A stretch of 64,000 bases of DNA from Sporosarcina jeotgali (GCF_033304595.1 NZ_CP116341.1:1841001-1905000), one strand, 5' to 3'; shown: positions 40,539 to 50,142, counted from the first letter of the stretch. The notes: a model not told the origin generated them from the sequence alone. A program made the numbers and translations.

Positions 40539-41969
40539 TTACTCAGTAATTGTAAAATAAGCAGCTAACGTAAATTGATTTTCTTCCTCATTACTTTCCT
40601 CTGCAAGCTTCTGAACTAATCGATAGTCACCTTTTTCAAACTTTGCTGACTTGTTATATGCAAATGCGCTGACATTCGTTTCATATACACCCTTGGGATC
40701 TAATAAGTGAACATCTAGCGGATACTGCAATTCTGAATCAAATGGGACTTCATACCACGTGCCATTCTTTTTCACTTCTAGATCATATTGATAACGAAAA
40801 TATCCATAAGTCACTTCACTTGAATTGGTAAATTTGAGTTTTAAGTAATCCGTTGAATTGTTATAACTTTCCTTTTTTAATTCCATCGTTACACCTTCTG
40901 CAGCAGATGGCAGCTCGCCATGAGGCGACTTCACTGCTTCATGGATTTGAAACGGTGCTGCTAATTTAATACGGTTTCCGTCAGCGTCAAAAATAGTTTG
41001 GATCACTCGATATCGACCAGCCGCAAGCGGGGATTCAAACATTGTGTCGTTAAGTGAAATCCGCTCTTGGTGCTTCTCACCAGTTTGCAGCGTATACATG
41101 ATGTCTGGAAAAGCAATCTCTTTGTTGAATGGAACCTTCATCCAAGCACCGTTTTTCATTACTTGTAGTTCAAAGACTGCCCCAAACATCTGTTCAAGCG
41201 GGTTATTGTTGGTGATTGTTAGTTGAGGTGTATCTAATTGGGTGTAGCTGTCTTTGTCCAAATTCATAGCTATATCTTTAGCCAATGACGGAAGTGAGCC
41301 AGATGGATCTTGAACGGGTGGCGTTTTGCTCGACTCAAAGACTCTATGAATCATCATGGCCAGTTCCCCTCTAGTTATTGGATCTGCTGTGCCGAAGAGA
41401 GTATCTGTCTTTCCCTTCACAATGCCATGGGCAACTAGAATTTGAACAGCCTCTTTGTATCGATTTCCTACATCGATAAACGCAATGGGCACTTTTTTAT
41501 CGGATGGAAGCATTCTAGATACAATTATAGCCGCTTCGCCTCTTTTTAACGTGTCGTCAGAACCAAACAGGGTTTTAGTTTTGCCTTGAATGATTCCAGA
41601 CTCATAAAGGGCGGATACAGTGTGAACGGCACGCTGGGGAAGGTCGGTAAAGGGTGCTTTCTTCGGTTTTGGATTGAGACCTTCGATGCCGTAGTTTCCA
41701 ACGATCATCGTTGCATCTACTCGTTTAATTGGCTGAGAGACACCAAACTGAGTCTCATTCATGCCTTTAGCAATGCCATTCGTCCACATAAACCAAACAG
41801 CATTTGCATACCTCGTACCGTTTGCATCATTAAATGGGGAAAATCCTATCCCTAAATCTAATGGCGGCAACTCTGAAGATGGCTCATCCGCGAACGCCGA
41901 TGGAATCGATGAAGTGAATAGAGCTCCAGTAAGTGCTGCAGCAGTTATAAAACGTTTAAGATTTTTCAA
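40539..41969 (-). CDS. SLH-domain surface protein with two Ig-like (Big_14-type) domains
   Basis: 476 residues. Signal peptide (AFA at 26-28), three SLH domains in residues 40-215 (IKRVDATMIVGNYG; LKRGEAAIIVSRML; ITRGELAMMIHRVF), then two repeats of about 120 residues starting IAMNLDKDSYTQLDTPQLTI and VTMELKKESYNNSTDYLKLK. These are immunoglobulin-like domains of the kind that begin Y-x-x-x-x-x-x-L-x-L-x-x-x-N-N. Wall-attached, function unknown. TTG start at 41969, after GAGGAG. No terminator was found before the type B repeat at 40445. Confidence 0.82.
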   Translation of the reverse strand: MKNLKRFITAAALTGALFTSSIPSAFADEPSSELPPLDLGIGFSPFNDANGTRYANAVWFMWTNGIAKGMNETQFGVSQPIKRVDATMIVGNYGIEGLNPKPKKAPFTDLPQRAVHTVSALYESGIIQGKTKTLFGSDDTLKRGEAAIIVSRMLPSDKKVPIAFIDVGNRYKEAVQILVAHGIVKGKTDTLFGTADPITRGELAMMIHRVFESSKTPPVQDPSGSLPSLAKDIAMNLDKDSYTQLDTPQLTITNNNPLEQMFGAVFELQVMKNGAWMKVPFNKEIAFPDIMYTLQTGEKHQERISLNDTMFESPLAAGRYRVIQTIFDADGNRIKLAAPFQIHEAVKSPHGELPSAAEGVTMELKKESYNNSTDYLKLKFTNSSEVTYGYFRYQYDLEVKKNGTWYEVPFDSELQYPLDVHLLDPKGVYETNVSAFAYNKSAKFEKGDYRLVQKLAEESNEEENQFTLAAYFTITE

Positions 41970-42137
41970 TGTTTTTTTCTCCTCTTTCCTGAACTGCTCA
42001 GTATGTAATAAAATATTTCACAATGATGAAATAATGGAATTCTATGTATTTTAATTAGAGTAAACAAGAATCCATTTTTTGTCTTACTGTAAAAACTTTC
42101 ATAGAGTTGATTCTTTTTCTTAATGAGATTGATAGAT

Positions 42138-42201
42138 AGGTGCATGTGCAATGGAATTCCATAATATTTTAAACATTCACAACTCTACCGCGCACAGATG
42201 C
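42138..42201. repeat. Degenerate type B repeat
   Basis: GGTGCATGTGCA at the left and GCGCACAGATGCAC at the right are outer arms; the core (ATTTTAAACATTCACAAC) is only partly recognisable. Confidence 0.45.
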
Positions 42202-42241
42202 ACGCTTTTATAGTAAATGTTCCCTATTTCAGTGCAACGTA

Positions 42242-42430
42242 TTATTTCATACGGACCACAAAGAAAACACTCACACTGAAATAATAAAGAGCTAGAATCG
42301 ATAAGGAGTCTGTAAATACAATCGATAAGTCAATACTCCGAAAGATAAATCGCCATAAGAAAGAGCTGATTACGAAAATTGTCGGGAATAATAAAAAATA
42401 TGCCAGAAAATACAGCTTTCCTTTTGACAC
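42242..42430 (-). CDS. Small two-helix membrane protein
   Basis: 62 residues from GTG 42430, which has GGGAG at 8 nt (upstream ATG and GTG codons are too close to the site). Two hydrophobic helices (about 6-27 and 38-57) joined by a short charged loop with RFIFRSID; a basic C-terminus (RMK). No family recognised. It lies 230 bp downstream of the RDD protein gene on the same strand, so a link to that cluster is possible but not shown. Confidence 0.5.
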   Translation of the reverse strand: MSKGKLYFLAYFLLFPTIFVISSFLWRFIFRSIDLSIVFTDSLSILALYYFSVSVFFVVRMK

Positions 42431-42666
42431 TATCATCACTCCCTATGCTATAGAATTCATCAATTGCAAAGTAAATATTTATTATGAATTTACCCGATGA
42501 TTAGCGAATTCGACATTCCCATTTCCGGATAATATATGTGTTTAACATTAATTGTCCTGAAGCTATGAAGCGTTAGAGGTTTTATCATCACCCATGCATC
42601 TACGCCAACTGACGGTAAAAAAGATATCACTAACAATACATTTCATTAGCTGCATTATAATTCAAT

Positions 42667-43470
42667 TCAAAGTTCATACGCCCATTCTTCACTCAAAGTC
42701 AAGTAAATAACAAGCAGCGTATTTTCTAATTCTAAATTACTTTTCCCCGAGACTTCTAATCCTAATTTCGGTAGTAAGAGATTTGCTACTTTTTCCGTAA
42801 GCTCCGAGCGTTCGTTTTCGGACAATTGAGTGAGTCGATTGCTATACGTCTCAATAAGTTTCCAATCTTTTTGTCCAATTGACCTTAAAGCCCAATCTTC
42901 AATAATAAGATCCTCTTTTGCAAGTTGCTTCATAGCAATTTCTTTTTCAATAGGAGTTTGTTTGTTTTGTTTTTTTGTTTGTCGTTCATGTACAACAATC
43001 GTTCCTGCAACTAAATCTCCAATTCTTTTATGTTTCGAATGAAAGAAAATGAGCACAATCCCCAAAAAATATCCAGCAGGTAAAGAGTCAATAACTCTAA
43101 GGAAATTGCGGATAAAGCTTGATAGTAATGTTAAGCTATGCCCATTTTCTTGGATTGCTCGAATGCCGAGCATTCTTTTACCAATAGTTTTTCCTCCTGA
43201 AAAGTACTCCATAATTACAAAATACCCTGTGTTGACGATAAAAAGACCAAGAATTGCAAGACCCAATATAAGCGAGTCCATTCCCGCAAAGGCAAAAAAA
43301 TCTATATCTCTCGTGTAAAAAATGGCCAAAACAATGAGAACTGAAATATTAACAACCGTTAAAATAAGCTGATCAATAATAAATGCCGCGCTTCTGCTAC
43401 CGAGTCCTGCGAGCTGAAACTGAAGAGATACGAATTCCGGTGTCTTGATACCAATTTGTTCGTCATTCAT
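42667..43470 (-). CDS. RDD family membrane protein (first of the MoxR/DUF58 cluster)
   Basis: 267 residues. Residues 20-170 are an RDD domain with three to four helices: GLGSRSAAFIIDQLIL contains the Arg and Asp that name the family, and EYFSGGKTIGKRMLGIRAI is the second signature. A cytoplasmic C-terminal part (about 90 residues, Glu/Lys-rich) follows. RDD proteins occur next to SpoIIM, DUF58 and MoxR genes. Divergent from the SpoIIM-family gene with 115 bp between them, so both may share a promoter region. ATG at 43470, ribosome site GGTGAAG. Confidence 0.87.
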   Translation of the reverse strand: MNDEQIGIKTPEFVSLQFQLAGLGSRSAAFIIDQLILTVVNISVLIVLAIFYTRDIDFFAFAGMDSLILGLAILGLFIVNTGYFVIMEYFSGGKTIGKRMLGIRAIQENGHSLTLLSSFIRNFLRVIDSLPAGYFLGIVLIFFHSKHKRIGDLVAGTIVVHERQTKKQNKQTPIEKEIAMKQLAKEDLIIEDWALRSIGQKDWKLIETYSNRLTQLSENERSELTEKVANLLLPKLGLEVSGKSNLELENTLLVIYLTLSEEWAYEL

Positions 43471-43585
43471 AGTACTTCACCACTTTCAATATGTAGTTTC
43501 ATCCATAAATTTCTAAGTATCTGCTATACTGTATATTCGGAACACATGTAAAATTGTACTCATACCACAAGAAGAAGGTGTAAAA

Positions 43586-44566
43586 ATGAACATCAATCAA
43601 TTTGTGAAATCGCATCGTGAAGATTGGAGTAAACTGGAAAAATTAGCGTCTGAATTGCATAAAGGTAAATCTAATTTAACAGGTGAAAGAATTGATCAGT
43701 TTTACGAATTCTATCAAAAGTCTGCTCAAAATCTTTCCTACGCTCAAACGTACTTTCCAAATGAAGAAGTAACGGTTTACTTAAATGAACTTGTATCAAA
43801 ATCACATAATGTGTTATATAAAGATCAAATATCGAGTATAAAACAAGTTGGTAACTTTTTAAGCACAACATTTATTCGTTTGTTTTTAGAACAATGGAAG
43901 TTTATTTTTGTCGCATTTCTTTTGTTTACACTTGGTGCTTTAGGTAGCTTCTTTGCTGTTCTCAACGACCCTCAATCGATGTATGCCATACTGCCTGCAG
44001 AAGTGGCTCAAGGAGTAAATCCCGATCAGCTTGGTAGCGATGAAATGGAAGTAAATTCTTCGGTAATGTCTTCCACTATTATGACAAACAATATTCAAGT
44101 AGGGATACTCGCTTTTGCCGGAGGTATCACATTCGGGTTATTAACTGTATATGTCCTCATTTATAATGGTATTTTGGTTGGAGCCTTGGCTGCTTTATTC
44201 TTTCACTACGATAAATCGTATGAGTTTTGGGCATTTATCGTACCACATGGAATGATTGAGCTTTCAGCCATATTTATAGCAGGTGGAGCAGGTCTATTAA
44301 TGGGTTATAAGCTCTTTGTCCCAGGCAAGTTCTCAAGAGGCTACCAATTGAAAACTCAGGCAAAGCGATCTGTTCAGTTACTAATTGGTACGATTCCATT
44401 ATTCATCATTGCTGGATTAATTGAAGGCTTCATCACTCCAGCATCAATACCATTAGGAGCAAAATATGCAGTTGCATTCATTACTGTGATTGGTTTACTT
44501 GTGTACGTGTTGATTGGAAAAGTTTTTCTAGACAGAAGAGAATCTAAATTAAGTTCCGATTCATAA
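43586..44566 (+). CDS. Stage II sporulation protein M (SpoIIM/DUF95) family membrane protein
   Basis: 326 residues. A soluble helical N-terminus (about 105 residues) comes first, then six or so membrane helices with the DUF95 pattern NNIQVGILAFAGGITFGLLT, YNGILVGALAALFFHYDKS and PHGMIELSAIFIAGGAGLLM. This is the SpoIIM fold, but here it belongs to the RDD/MoxR/DUF58 locus and not to a forespore engulfment operon. A channel or scaffold role together with the RDD protein is inferred. ATG after GAAGAAGG. Convergent with DUF58; the stop codons overlap by 23 bp. Confidence 0.87.
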   Translation: MNINQFVKSHREDWSKLEKLASELHKGKSNLTGERIDQFYEFYQKSAQNLSYAQTYFPNEEVTVYLNELVSKSHNVLYKDQISSIKQVGNFLSTTFIRLFLEQWKFIFVAFLLFTLGALGSFFAVLNDPQSMYAILPAEVAQGVNPDQLGSDEMEVNSSVMSSTIMTNNIQVGILAFAGGITFGLLTVYVLIYNGILVGALAALFFHYDKSYEFWAFIVPHGMIELSAIFIAGGAGLLMGYKLFVPGKFSRGYQLKTQAKRSVQLLIGTIPLFIIAGLIEGFITPASIPLGAKYAVAFITVIGLLVYVLIGKVFLDRRESKLSSDS

Positions 44567-45905
44567 TATCAATATAATGGGAAACAGCTGCTACTGCTAA
44601 GTTTTCTTCACGGGCCTCAATCATTTGAAGGCCTTTTTTTTCCCATTTCAATTTCCTTTTTTTCTTAAGAAGCAGTTGTTGTTGAGCAATACTTTTTACC
44701 ATTGCGGTTTGTACATCCACTGGTTCTTCATTGATGCGATTATAAAGGGCAGTGTCCTCAATGCCAATCATCAAAAACATATGGCGTCTTCTAAGTCTTT
44801 GCAAATAGGCAAGCGCACTTTCCTCATGAAGAAATGAGCGAACATCACTAAAGAGTAATAGTAGACTTCTTTTCTTTTGCATGGTTTCTAAATAAGTGAG
44901 AACAGCAGCATAATTCGACTCGGCAGCACCCACTTCAAGAGAGTAAATTGCGTGGAGAATTGTTTGCAAATGAGCGATTCCTTTTGCGGGTGGTACAACT
45001 ACTTGTACTTCTTTTGAAAAGGCTAGAACAGAAACGTAATCCCCTTTTTGTAAAGCTGCCGCCGCAACAGTTAGAGAGGCTTCCATTACTTTTTCAAGGC
45101 GATTTCCATTCTTTAATTCCGCACCCATCATTCTCCCACAATCGATTAAAATGGTTACATATTTTCCATGTTCAGGTTCATATTCATTGGTCATCACTTC
45201 TTGTAGTTTCGCAGTTTGCCGCCAGTTAATCATCCGTGGGTCATCGCCGACTCCGTAGTTTCTAATCTGGGCAAATTCTCCTATGCCGCGTTGTTGTTTA
45301 CGAATCTTTGAACCCTCATATAACAGAAACCGTTGAGCATTGCCCAAATAGCTTTTCGTTTCAGTTAAGTCTGGAATAACTTTAACGGAATCCACCAACG
45401 AAACTGATTTTTGCTTTGCCCAAAGACCTAACTTGCTTGTATAACGGCAGTGGAGTTGCTCTATCTCATAGTTTCCTCGTACAGAAGCGTTTGTTTCATA
45501 ACGTACTTGTACTGCAGTCTCTTTTGCTATTTCTCCTTTAATTGGAAAAGAGCTTTTAAAAGATTGTGGAATTCCATCTACAAGAAGAAAATTGAAGGCA
45601 TGCTCCGAAGTATTTTCCACTTCAATATCGACTGTATAGGAAAGGTTTCTTTCCAGTTCTTTCACAATTGTTCGTTTGAAATGAATTTGGTTTTTCTTTG
45701 GCGAATACAACAAGTCCAACAAACTTCCAAATAGAATAAGAAGATTCACGACAATGAGAAAGCCCCAATCCAATTCCAAGAGACTTCCGAGCGTGATTAA
45801 AGCAACAGATAGTACGAGAAAAATAATGAGTAATCGTTTCGTTGGTACGATTCCGCTACCTTGGAATAGGAATCGCCCCCACAAGTTCTTCGATGATTTG
45901 GTCAA
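44544..45905 (-). CDS. DUF58 domain protein (MoxR-associated)
   Basis: 453 residues. Two membrane helices near the N-terminus, a beta-rich extracytoplasmic segment (about 80-190) and a von Willebrand-like DUF58 domain (IRNYGVGDDPRMINWRQTAK, the DUF58 hallmark at about 213-233; YVTILIDCGRMMGAEL as MIDAS-like site; SDVRSFL). DUF58 proteins are clients or partners of MoxR ATPases. The gene overlaps moxR by about 50 bp, so translation is coupled and the real start is uncertain: the TTG at 45905 has no clear ribosome binding site, and a second TTG (45884) is possible. Confidence 0.85.
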   Translation of the reverse strand: MTKSSKNLWGRFLFQGSGIVPTKRLLIIFLVLSVALITLGSLLELDWGFLIVVNLLILFGSLLDLLYSPKKNQIHFKRTIVKELERNLSYTVDIEVENTSEHAFNFLLVDGIPQSFKSSFPIKGEIAKETAVQVRYETNASVRGNYEIEQLHCRYTSKLGLWAKQKSVSLVDSVKVIPDLTETKSYLGNAQRFLLYEGSKIRKQQRGIGEFAQIRNYGVGDDPRMINWRQTAKLQEVMTNEYEPEHGKYVTILIDCGRMMGAELKNGNRLEKVMEASLTVAAAALQKGDYVSVLAFSKEVQVVVPPAKGIAHLQTILHAIYSLEVGAAESNYAAVLTYLETMQKKRSLLLLFSDVRSFLHEESALAYLQRLRRRHMFLMIGIEDTALYNRINEEPVDVQTAMVKSIAQQQLLLKKKRKLKWEKKGLQMIEAREENLAVAAVSHYIDIMNRNLI

Positions 45906-46785
45906 CAGCCGTTCCCTCCAATTCTACATGTGGAGATAATTGAATTCTATGTCTTAAAGATGGTTTGGCAACGATTTTAACGTCGTCAGGTGTTACGTAA
46001 TCACGACCTTCTAAGTAAGCCCATGATTGCGCAGCTTTACCAATTGAAATACCTGCACGAGTACTTGCTCCAAAACGAATGGATTCTGTTTCTCTCGTTT
46101 TTCGTACTATCTGCATCACATAATCGAGCACACCCTCACCGAGTGTTACTTGTTCAATTTCACGTTGGATTGTTAAAAATGTTTCCATGTCGAGAATTGA
46201 AGAGACCGATGTGCTGTGAAAACTTTTTTCAATTATTTGTTTTAATATGTCTTTTTCCTCGTTGAACGAAGGAAAGTCAATCAGAAGTTTAAACAAGAAC
46301 CGATCTTGTTGTGCTTCTGGTAATGGGTAAGTACCTTCAAATTCAATTGGGTTTTGTGTGGCTACTACGAAAAAAACATCGGGTAACGGATACGTTTTCC
46401 CTTGGATGGTAACTTGTTTTTCTTCCATTGCTTCTAGAAGTGCCGCTTGAGTTTTTGCGGGTGTCCGGTTAATTTCATCAGCTAAAAGGACATTCGTGAA
46501 AATCGGTCCTTTTAACGTTTCAAAAGAACCTTCTTTCATGTTGTAAATCATGCTTCCTGTAATGTCACTTGGTAATAAGTCTGGGGTGAATTGTATTCGT
46601 CTAAAATCACCACCGAGTAAACTTGCCAATGTTTTAACCATTTGCGTTTTTCCAGTTCCCGGCACCCCTTCTAGTAATACATGCCCACCTGACAAAACAG
46701 CAGATAATAGAAGTCTAAGAGTAGTACTTTGGCCCAAGACTCGTTCTTCATACTTTTCCAATAAGGTTAATAAATGCATTCTCAT
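45856..46785 (-). CDS. MoxR family AAA+ ATPase
   Basis: 309 residues from ATG 46785, which overlaps the DUF4350 stop as ATGA (46782-46785). Walker A GVPGTGKT (about 40-47), Walker B LLADEINRTPAKTQAALLEA, sensor 1 VATQNPIEFEGTYPLPEAQQ, Arg finger QDRF and the C-terminal lid (GASTRAGISIGKAAQSWA). MoxR ATPases fold or remodel metalloproteins and vWA proteins; DUF58 is the natural partner here. Central gene of an operon DUF7847-like, DUF4129, DUF4350, moxR, DUF58. Confidence 0.92.
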   Translation of the reverse strand: MRMHLLTLLEKYEERVLGQSTTLRLLLSAVLSGGHVLLEGVPGTGKTQMVKTLASLLGGDFRRIQFTPDLLPSDITGSMIYNMKEGSFETLKGPIFTNVLLADEINRTPAKTQAALLEAMEEKQVTIQGKTYPLPDVFFVVATQNPIEFEGTYPLPEAQQDRFLFKLLIDFPSFNEEKDILKQIIEKSFHSTSVSSILDMETFLTIQREIEQVTLGEGVLDYVMQIVRKTRETESIRFGASTRAGISIGKAAQSWAYLEGRDYVTPDDVKIVAKPSLRHRIQLSPHVELEGTAVDQIIEELVGAIPIPR

Positions 46786-47909
46786 CTCATCTCTACCTCT
46801 TTCCGAATGGTCTCTAGCTTTTTCGACCAATATAAATAGTCTTGTTTGCTTACTTTTTCTTTACTTAGCATTGGAGTTAACCCCATGAGCATCTCCCGTA
46901 TTTCATCTTTGTGCAGATGAGGGCATTTTTGCTTGAAGTGATCCGTCAGGTTTTCCCATTCCATTGTATACGGAATCCGCCAACGCTCTTGTAATAACGT
47001 TTTAACATAATCAGCTTGAATGACCAATGAGTCATGATAACGACGCCCCTTGAGGTACCAAGCAGCTAATGCTCGAAGACCTTCATCACTGAAACGAACT
47101 GTTTCTTCTCTAGGAATAAAAATCGGTCCGAATCGTTTTCCAAGAATCCATAACCATAGGAGGGTAAACAATGTTCCTTGTACCAGTAAAAGTAAAAACC
47201 ATCGAGGAAAGATTGTGAAAAAAGTCGATGCACTATCGCTACTATGTATATATTCGTCAAACAAAATCGTTTTAGAATCCACTTCACTTACAAGTGTTAG
47301 AATAAGTGCTAGGTGGTCATCCGTTAAAAGTTCACTATTCATCATCCAGCTTGGCGAATTTGCAACAATTAAATTTCCCTTACCGTAAGAACGCTGCAGT
47401 GCAATAGTTCCCAAGTCGTCTGAAAGTAAAACTTCATCATCCGTTTGTTCAAGAAGTCGAAAGGATTCAAGGAGTTCGGCTGAATAGGCATGGTCTGCTT
47501 TATCGACTATAAGACCTTCGTTTGTTTCGACAGGCTCGGTTTCCAATTCGAACATTCCTTTTGGGTTTTGTTTAAATAAAAGAATGGTATTTCCAGAATT
47601 CATGAATTCTTTGTATGCACCAAGTTCTTCAGTAGTTGGAATGAAGTAAGGCTCCAACATAATAAGTAACTGGTTTTCAGATGTTGTAGATAAATCACTT
47701 GGAGATTCTGTCCATCTTTTGACGACTTCATTACCCTTCTCTAAGTACGTATAGAATGCTTTTACTCCTGTGGGAGAAGGAGAGTCAGAAGCGAAAATTG
47801 GATACTCTTTTAGTTGGTCTTGCACTAGAAGGTATCGAGAGAAGAGCAGGACAATTAAAAAAAGTGACAGTCCGATCCAAGTTTTTGGGGTCAATCTTTT
47901 TTTCTGCAA
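46782..47909 (-). CDS. DUF4350 domain membrane protein
   Basis: 375 residues. Membrane helices at the N-terminus (about 12-29) and near residue 235-255 flank a periplasm-facing domain of GATase-like fold (SPTGVKAFYTYLEKGNEVVKR, LLIMLEPYFIPTTEELGAY, GKGNLIVANSPSWMMN). Its place between DUF4129 and moxR is characteristic of the MoxR/DUF58 locus. Starts at TTG 47909 (AAGGAGGGG, 8 nt), stop overlapping moxR. Role unknown. Confidence 0.85.
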   Translation of the reverse strand: MQKKRLTPKTWIGLSLFLIVLLFSRYLLVQDQLKEYPIFASDSPSPTGVKAFYTYLEKGNEVVKRWTESPSDLSTTSENQLLIMLEPYFIPTTEELGAYKEFMNSGNTILLFKQNPKGMFELETEPVETNEGLIVDKADHAYSAELLESFRLLEQTDDEVLLSDDLGTIALQRSYGKGNLIVANSPSWMMNSELLTDDHLALILTLVSEVDSKTILFDEYIHSSDSASTFFTIFPRWFLLLLVQGTLFTLLWLWILGKRFGPIFIPREETVRFSDEGLRALAAWYLKGRRYHDSLVIQADYVKTLLQERWRIPYTMEWENLTDHFKQKCPHLHKDEIREMLMGLTPMLSKEKVSKQDYLYWSKKLETIRKEVEMR

Positions 47910-47941
47910 ACTAATTTCCCCTCCTTTCTCATAAACAATTT

Positions 47942-48571
47942 TTATTCAACGGATTCGCCTAAAGCCTCCATTACCTTTATCCGAAATTCTTGATATTCAT
48001 CGATTTGAACTTCTCGTTCTCCATACGTAACTTCATCAAAGAATCGAGCGATATGATGGAATTGATTGGCAGATTGCCGATTTACTTTTTTGAGCTCTTC
48101 ATAATACTCCCAGTTGGTCTTCCAAATACGTGCTTCCACCCATTGTTTTCCATGAAAATAAAGAAGAATTGCTAAAAACATATGGCGAGTTGCAGGCGTT
48201 AGCCTATTCAGCTCTTCTTGTTTATTAGCTTCAGATAAATGCATCTGAAAAGACCAATCGATCTCCTTCATAGATTGTAGAGGTTTTTTAGATTGATGTA
48301 TTTGTCTGCGCTTTTGTTTACGAACAAAATAAACCAAGGCAATGGCAATAAGAATAAGCATGACGGTAATAACAATCGCCAAAATGGGTCCAGCAAGCAT
48401 GCTCGTCTTCTCCATAGACGGAAAAAGGCGCTCCAAAAATTCAACAATCCAAGCTTTAATCTTCTCCCATAAAGCCGTGAAGAAATTCGTTTCCTGGTCT
48501 GTATAAACTGTATACTCTTTCTTACTTAAAATGTTTTCCAGTTCGTCTTTTACGTTCTGTACATTAGCCAT
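47942..48571 (-). CDS. DUF4129 domain protein
   Basis: 209 residues. Amphipathic N-terminus ending in ALWEKIKAWIVEFLERLFP, one membrane helix (about 57-86), then a cytoplasmic DUF4129 domain of about 110 residues, mostly helical (TPATRHMFLAILLYFHGKQW, IARFFDEVTYGEREV). In DUF58/MoxR loci this protein pairs with DUF4350. ATG after AAGGATG. Same operon as its neighbours (gaps of 21 and 32 bp). Confidence 0.85.
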   Translation of the reverse strand: MANVQNVKDELENILSKKEYTVYTDQETNFFTALWEKIKAWIVEFLERLFPSMEKTSMLAGPILAIVITVMLILIAIALVYFVRKQKRRQIHQSKKPLQSMKEIDWSFQMHLSEANKQEELNRLTPATRHMFLAILLYFHGKQWVEARIWKTNWEYYEELKKVNRQSANQFHHIARFFDEVTYGEREVQIDEYQEFRIKVMEALGESVE

Positions 48572-48592
48572 AGAAAATCATCCTTATAGAGT

Positions 48593-49501
48593 TCATGATT
48601 GAACCACTGCATACTCATCAATCAGTTCTTTTAAATCCTCTGCATCATGTCTTACTTTTAAATCGAAGTACATCACTGCAAAACCAACAGCAAATATTAA
48701 TGTTGTGACAATATTTACGAGCGATAGGATCATAGAAAGCAAAACACTATTACCTAAGAACAACCCAAATGTAAGTTCAAAAGCACTGCTGACAATTGAG
48801 ATGAGTAGAAAGAAGATTATGTACAGTCCTACTAACTTCCAACCCTGCGTGCGGGTCAGTCTCCAACTTCTTGTAAATCCTGGAGTCCCTTCTCCAAGTA
48901 CTGCAGATCCAAAATAAAAGCTCCAACGGGTAAGTAAATATCCAATAACGATAGCAAAAGCTAAGAATAGTAGTACTCCTACAATAATACCAACTACAGG
49001 AAGCGTTGCTATACCAAGTACGAAAACTATTGCGATAAACATGATAGGCAATAGTATTAATCCCGTAACCATGAGTGTAAATAAAAGCGTACTCCCAATG
49101 ATTGCACCATATCTAGCAAAAGCTTTCTTAACGACCGAGCCAACTGTATATGTTTCATTTTTCCGCAAATGATCGACCACGAATAAAGTAGCTGCTGTAG
49201 CAACAGGAAATATGAACAAGCTAACAAAACCTAAGAGGACAACACCTAGGTCGGCACCTAGACTGGTCGTTTCTTCCACTTCGAAACTCGCAGCAATATT
49301 TTCATACCAAGCTCCGCCTACAGAAACCTCTCTGAAAAAATTTACGCCAGACACAAGTTTTATCAATGCCTCAATCAAATAGACGGGCCCCATAAATATC
49401 AGAGAAATAAAGAAAAAGATTTTAAAATGTTTTTTACTTAAGCTAAAAGTCAAATCGAGTATTTCCCCAAATCTCTTTGGTCTGTTGAGTCGCTCATTCA
49501 T
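48593..49501 (-). CDS. Six-helix membrane protein (glycerophosphodiester-phosphodiesterase membrane-domain-like)
   Basis: 302 residues from ATG 49501, which has AGGAG at 9 nt (ATG 49510 abuts the site). Six membrane segments and an RFGEILDLTFSLSKKHFK N-terminus, which in Bacillus proteins starts the membrane domain found before GDPD enzymes; GTPGFTRSWRLTRTQGWKL (about 205-223) is a further signature. No enzyme domain. First gene of the MoxR operon. Confidence 0.75.
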   Translation of the reverse strand: MNERLNRPKRFGEILDLTFSLSKKHFKIFFFISLIFMGPVYLIEALIKLVSGVNFFREVSVGGAWYENIAASFEVEETTSLGADLGVVLLGFVSLFIFPVATAATLFVVDHLRKNETYTVGSVVKKAFARYGAIIGSTLLFTLMVTGLILLPIMFIAIVFVLGIATLPVVGIIVGVLLFLAFAIVIGYLLTRWSFYFGSAVLGEGTPGFTRSWRLTRTQGWKLVGLYIIFFLLISIVSSAFELTFGLFLGNSVLLSMILSLVNIVTTLIFAVGFAVMYFDLKVRHDAEDLKELIDEYAVVQS

Positions 49502-49990
49502 ACCATTCATCTCCTAATTAATAATCATATAAGTCATTCTAACACTATTCAAATAATTGGTGTACACCTGAAAGAAAAAAGCGTAGTCCACTTCCCATCT
49601 AAAGGCTGGAAAAGTGACTTCGCTTTCTATGATTTCGGAATCATTTAATTTAATAATTTTAAATAAACTGATAATTTGTTAGTCGTATTTCTCCAAGTTG
49701 GCTACCAAGAGAAATACGCTCAGCTTAATTATGAAAAAGGTGATAAGAGAGCATTTCTGTAGGAAGCTTTTCTGTAGTGCCTGGATTTCTGTACGCTAAG
49801 CTTTACTGTTTGTTTGAATATCCATGATTGTTTTGCGCATAGGCAGCTACTTTTAAATTTTCCTAACAACATCAGTAATTGTTCTTAACGACACTGACCA
49901 ATTAATATCCAAGTAAATACTTTCCTGAAACAGAACAATGATGTAAAAATCATTTTCATTTCTTTCATATTTCTGCTCCACTGTATAATA
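49502..49990. other. Intergenic region upstream of the MoxR operon
   Basis: No open frame with a ribosome site. It holds a weak hairpin (AAAGCG-AGTCCACTT ... AAGTGACTTCGCTTT, about 49577-49627) and a degraded type B repeat (49779-49847). The promoter of the MoxR operon should lie here, but I see no clear consensus. Confidence 0.45.
49779..49847. repeat. Degenerate type B repeat
   Basis: GCCTGGATTTCTGTACGC at the left, GTTTGTTTGAATATCCATGATTG in the middle and TTGCGCATAGGCAGC at the right keep the word order of the type B element. Confidence 0.5.
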
Positions 49991-50036
49991 AAAAAACACG
50001 TCAATCCTCAAGTTTAAAGGTTTTGACGTGTTTTTG
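49991..50036. terminator. Terminator of tRNA-Arg
   Basis: AAAAACACGTCAA / TTGACGTGTTTTT stem; A-run left and T-run right make it bidirectional. Confidence 0.9.
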
Positions 50037-50068
50037 TAATATGGACTTGTTCCGTCTGAACATTAATA

Positions 50069-50142
50069 CGTCCCAGGAGGGATTCGAACCCCCGACCGAT
50101 GCCTTAGAAGGGCATTGCTCTATCCGGCTGAGCTACTGAGAC
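50069..50142 (-). tRNA. tRNA-Arg, anticodon UCU
   Basis: 74-nt cloverleaf on the minus strand. Acceptor GTCTCAG pairs with CTGGGAC (one T-G), D-arm AGCTCAGCCGGATAGAGCA, anticodon arm TGCCC-TTCTAAG-GGCA with anticodon TCT, T-arm GGGGGTTCGAATCCC (stem completed by CTCC). No CCA is encoded. Discriminator G. Confidence 0.95.

Noticed and set aside
36616-41969. The two SLH proteins as an S-layer operon with the NERD-helicase
   Set aside because: The helicase gene between them is on the opposite strand and has its own start site; no shared transcription unit.
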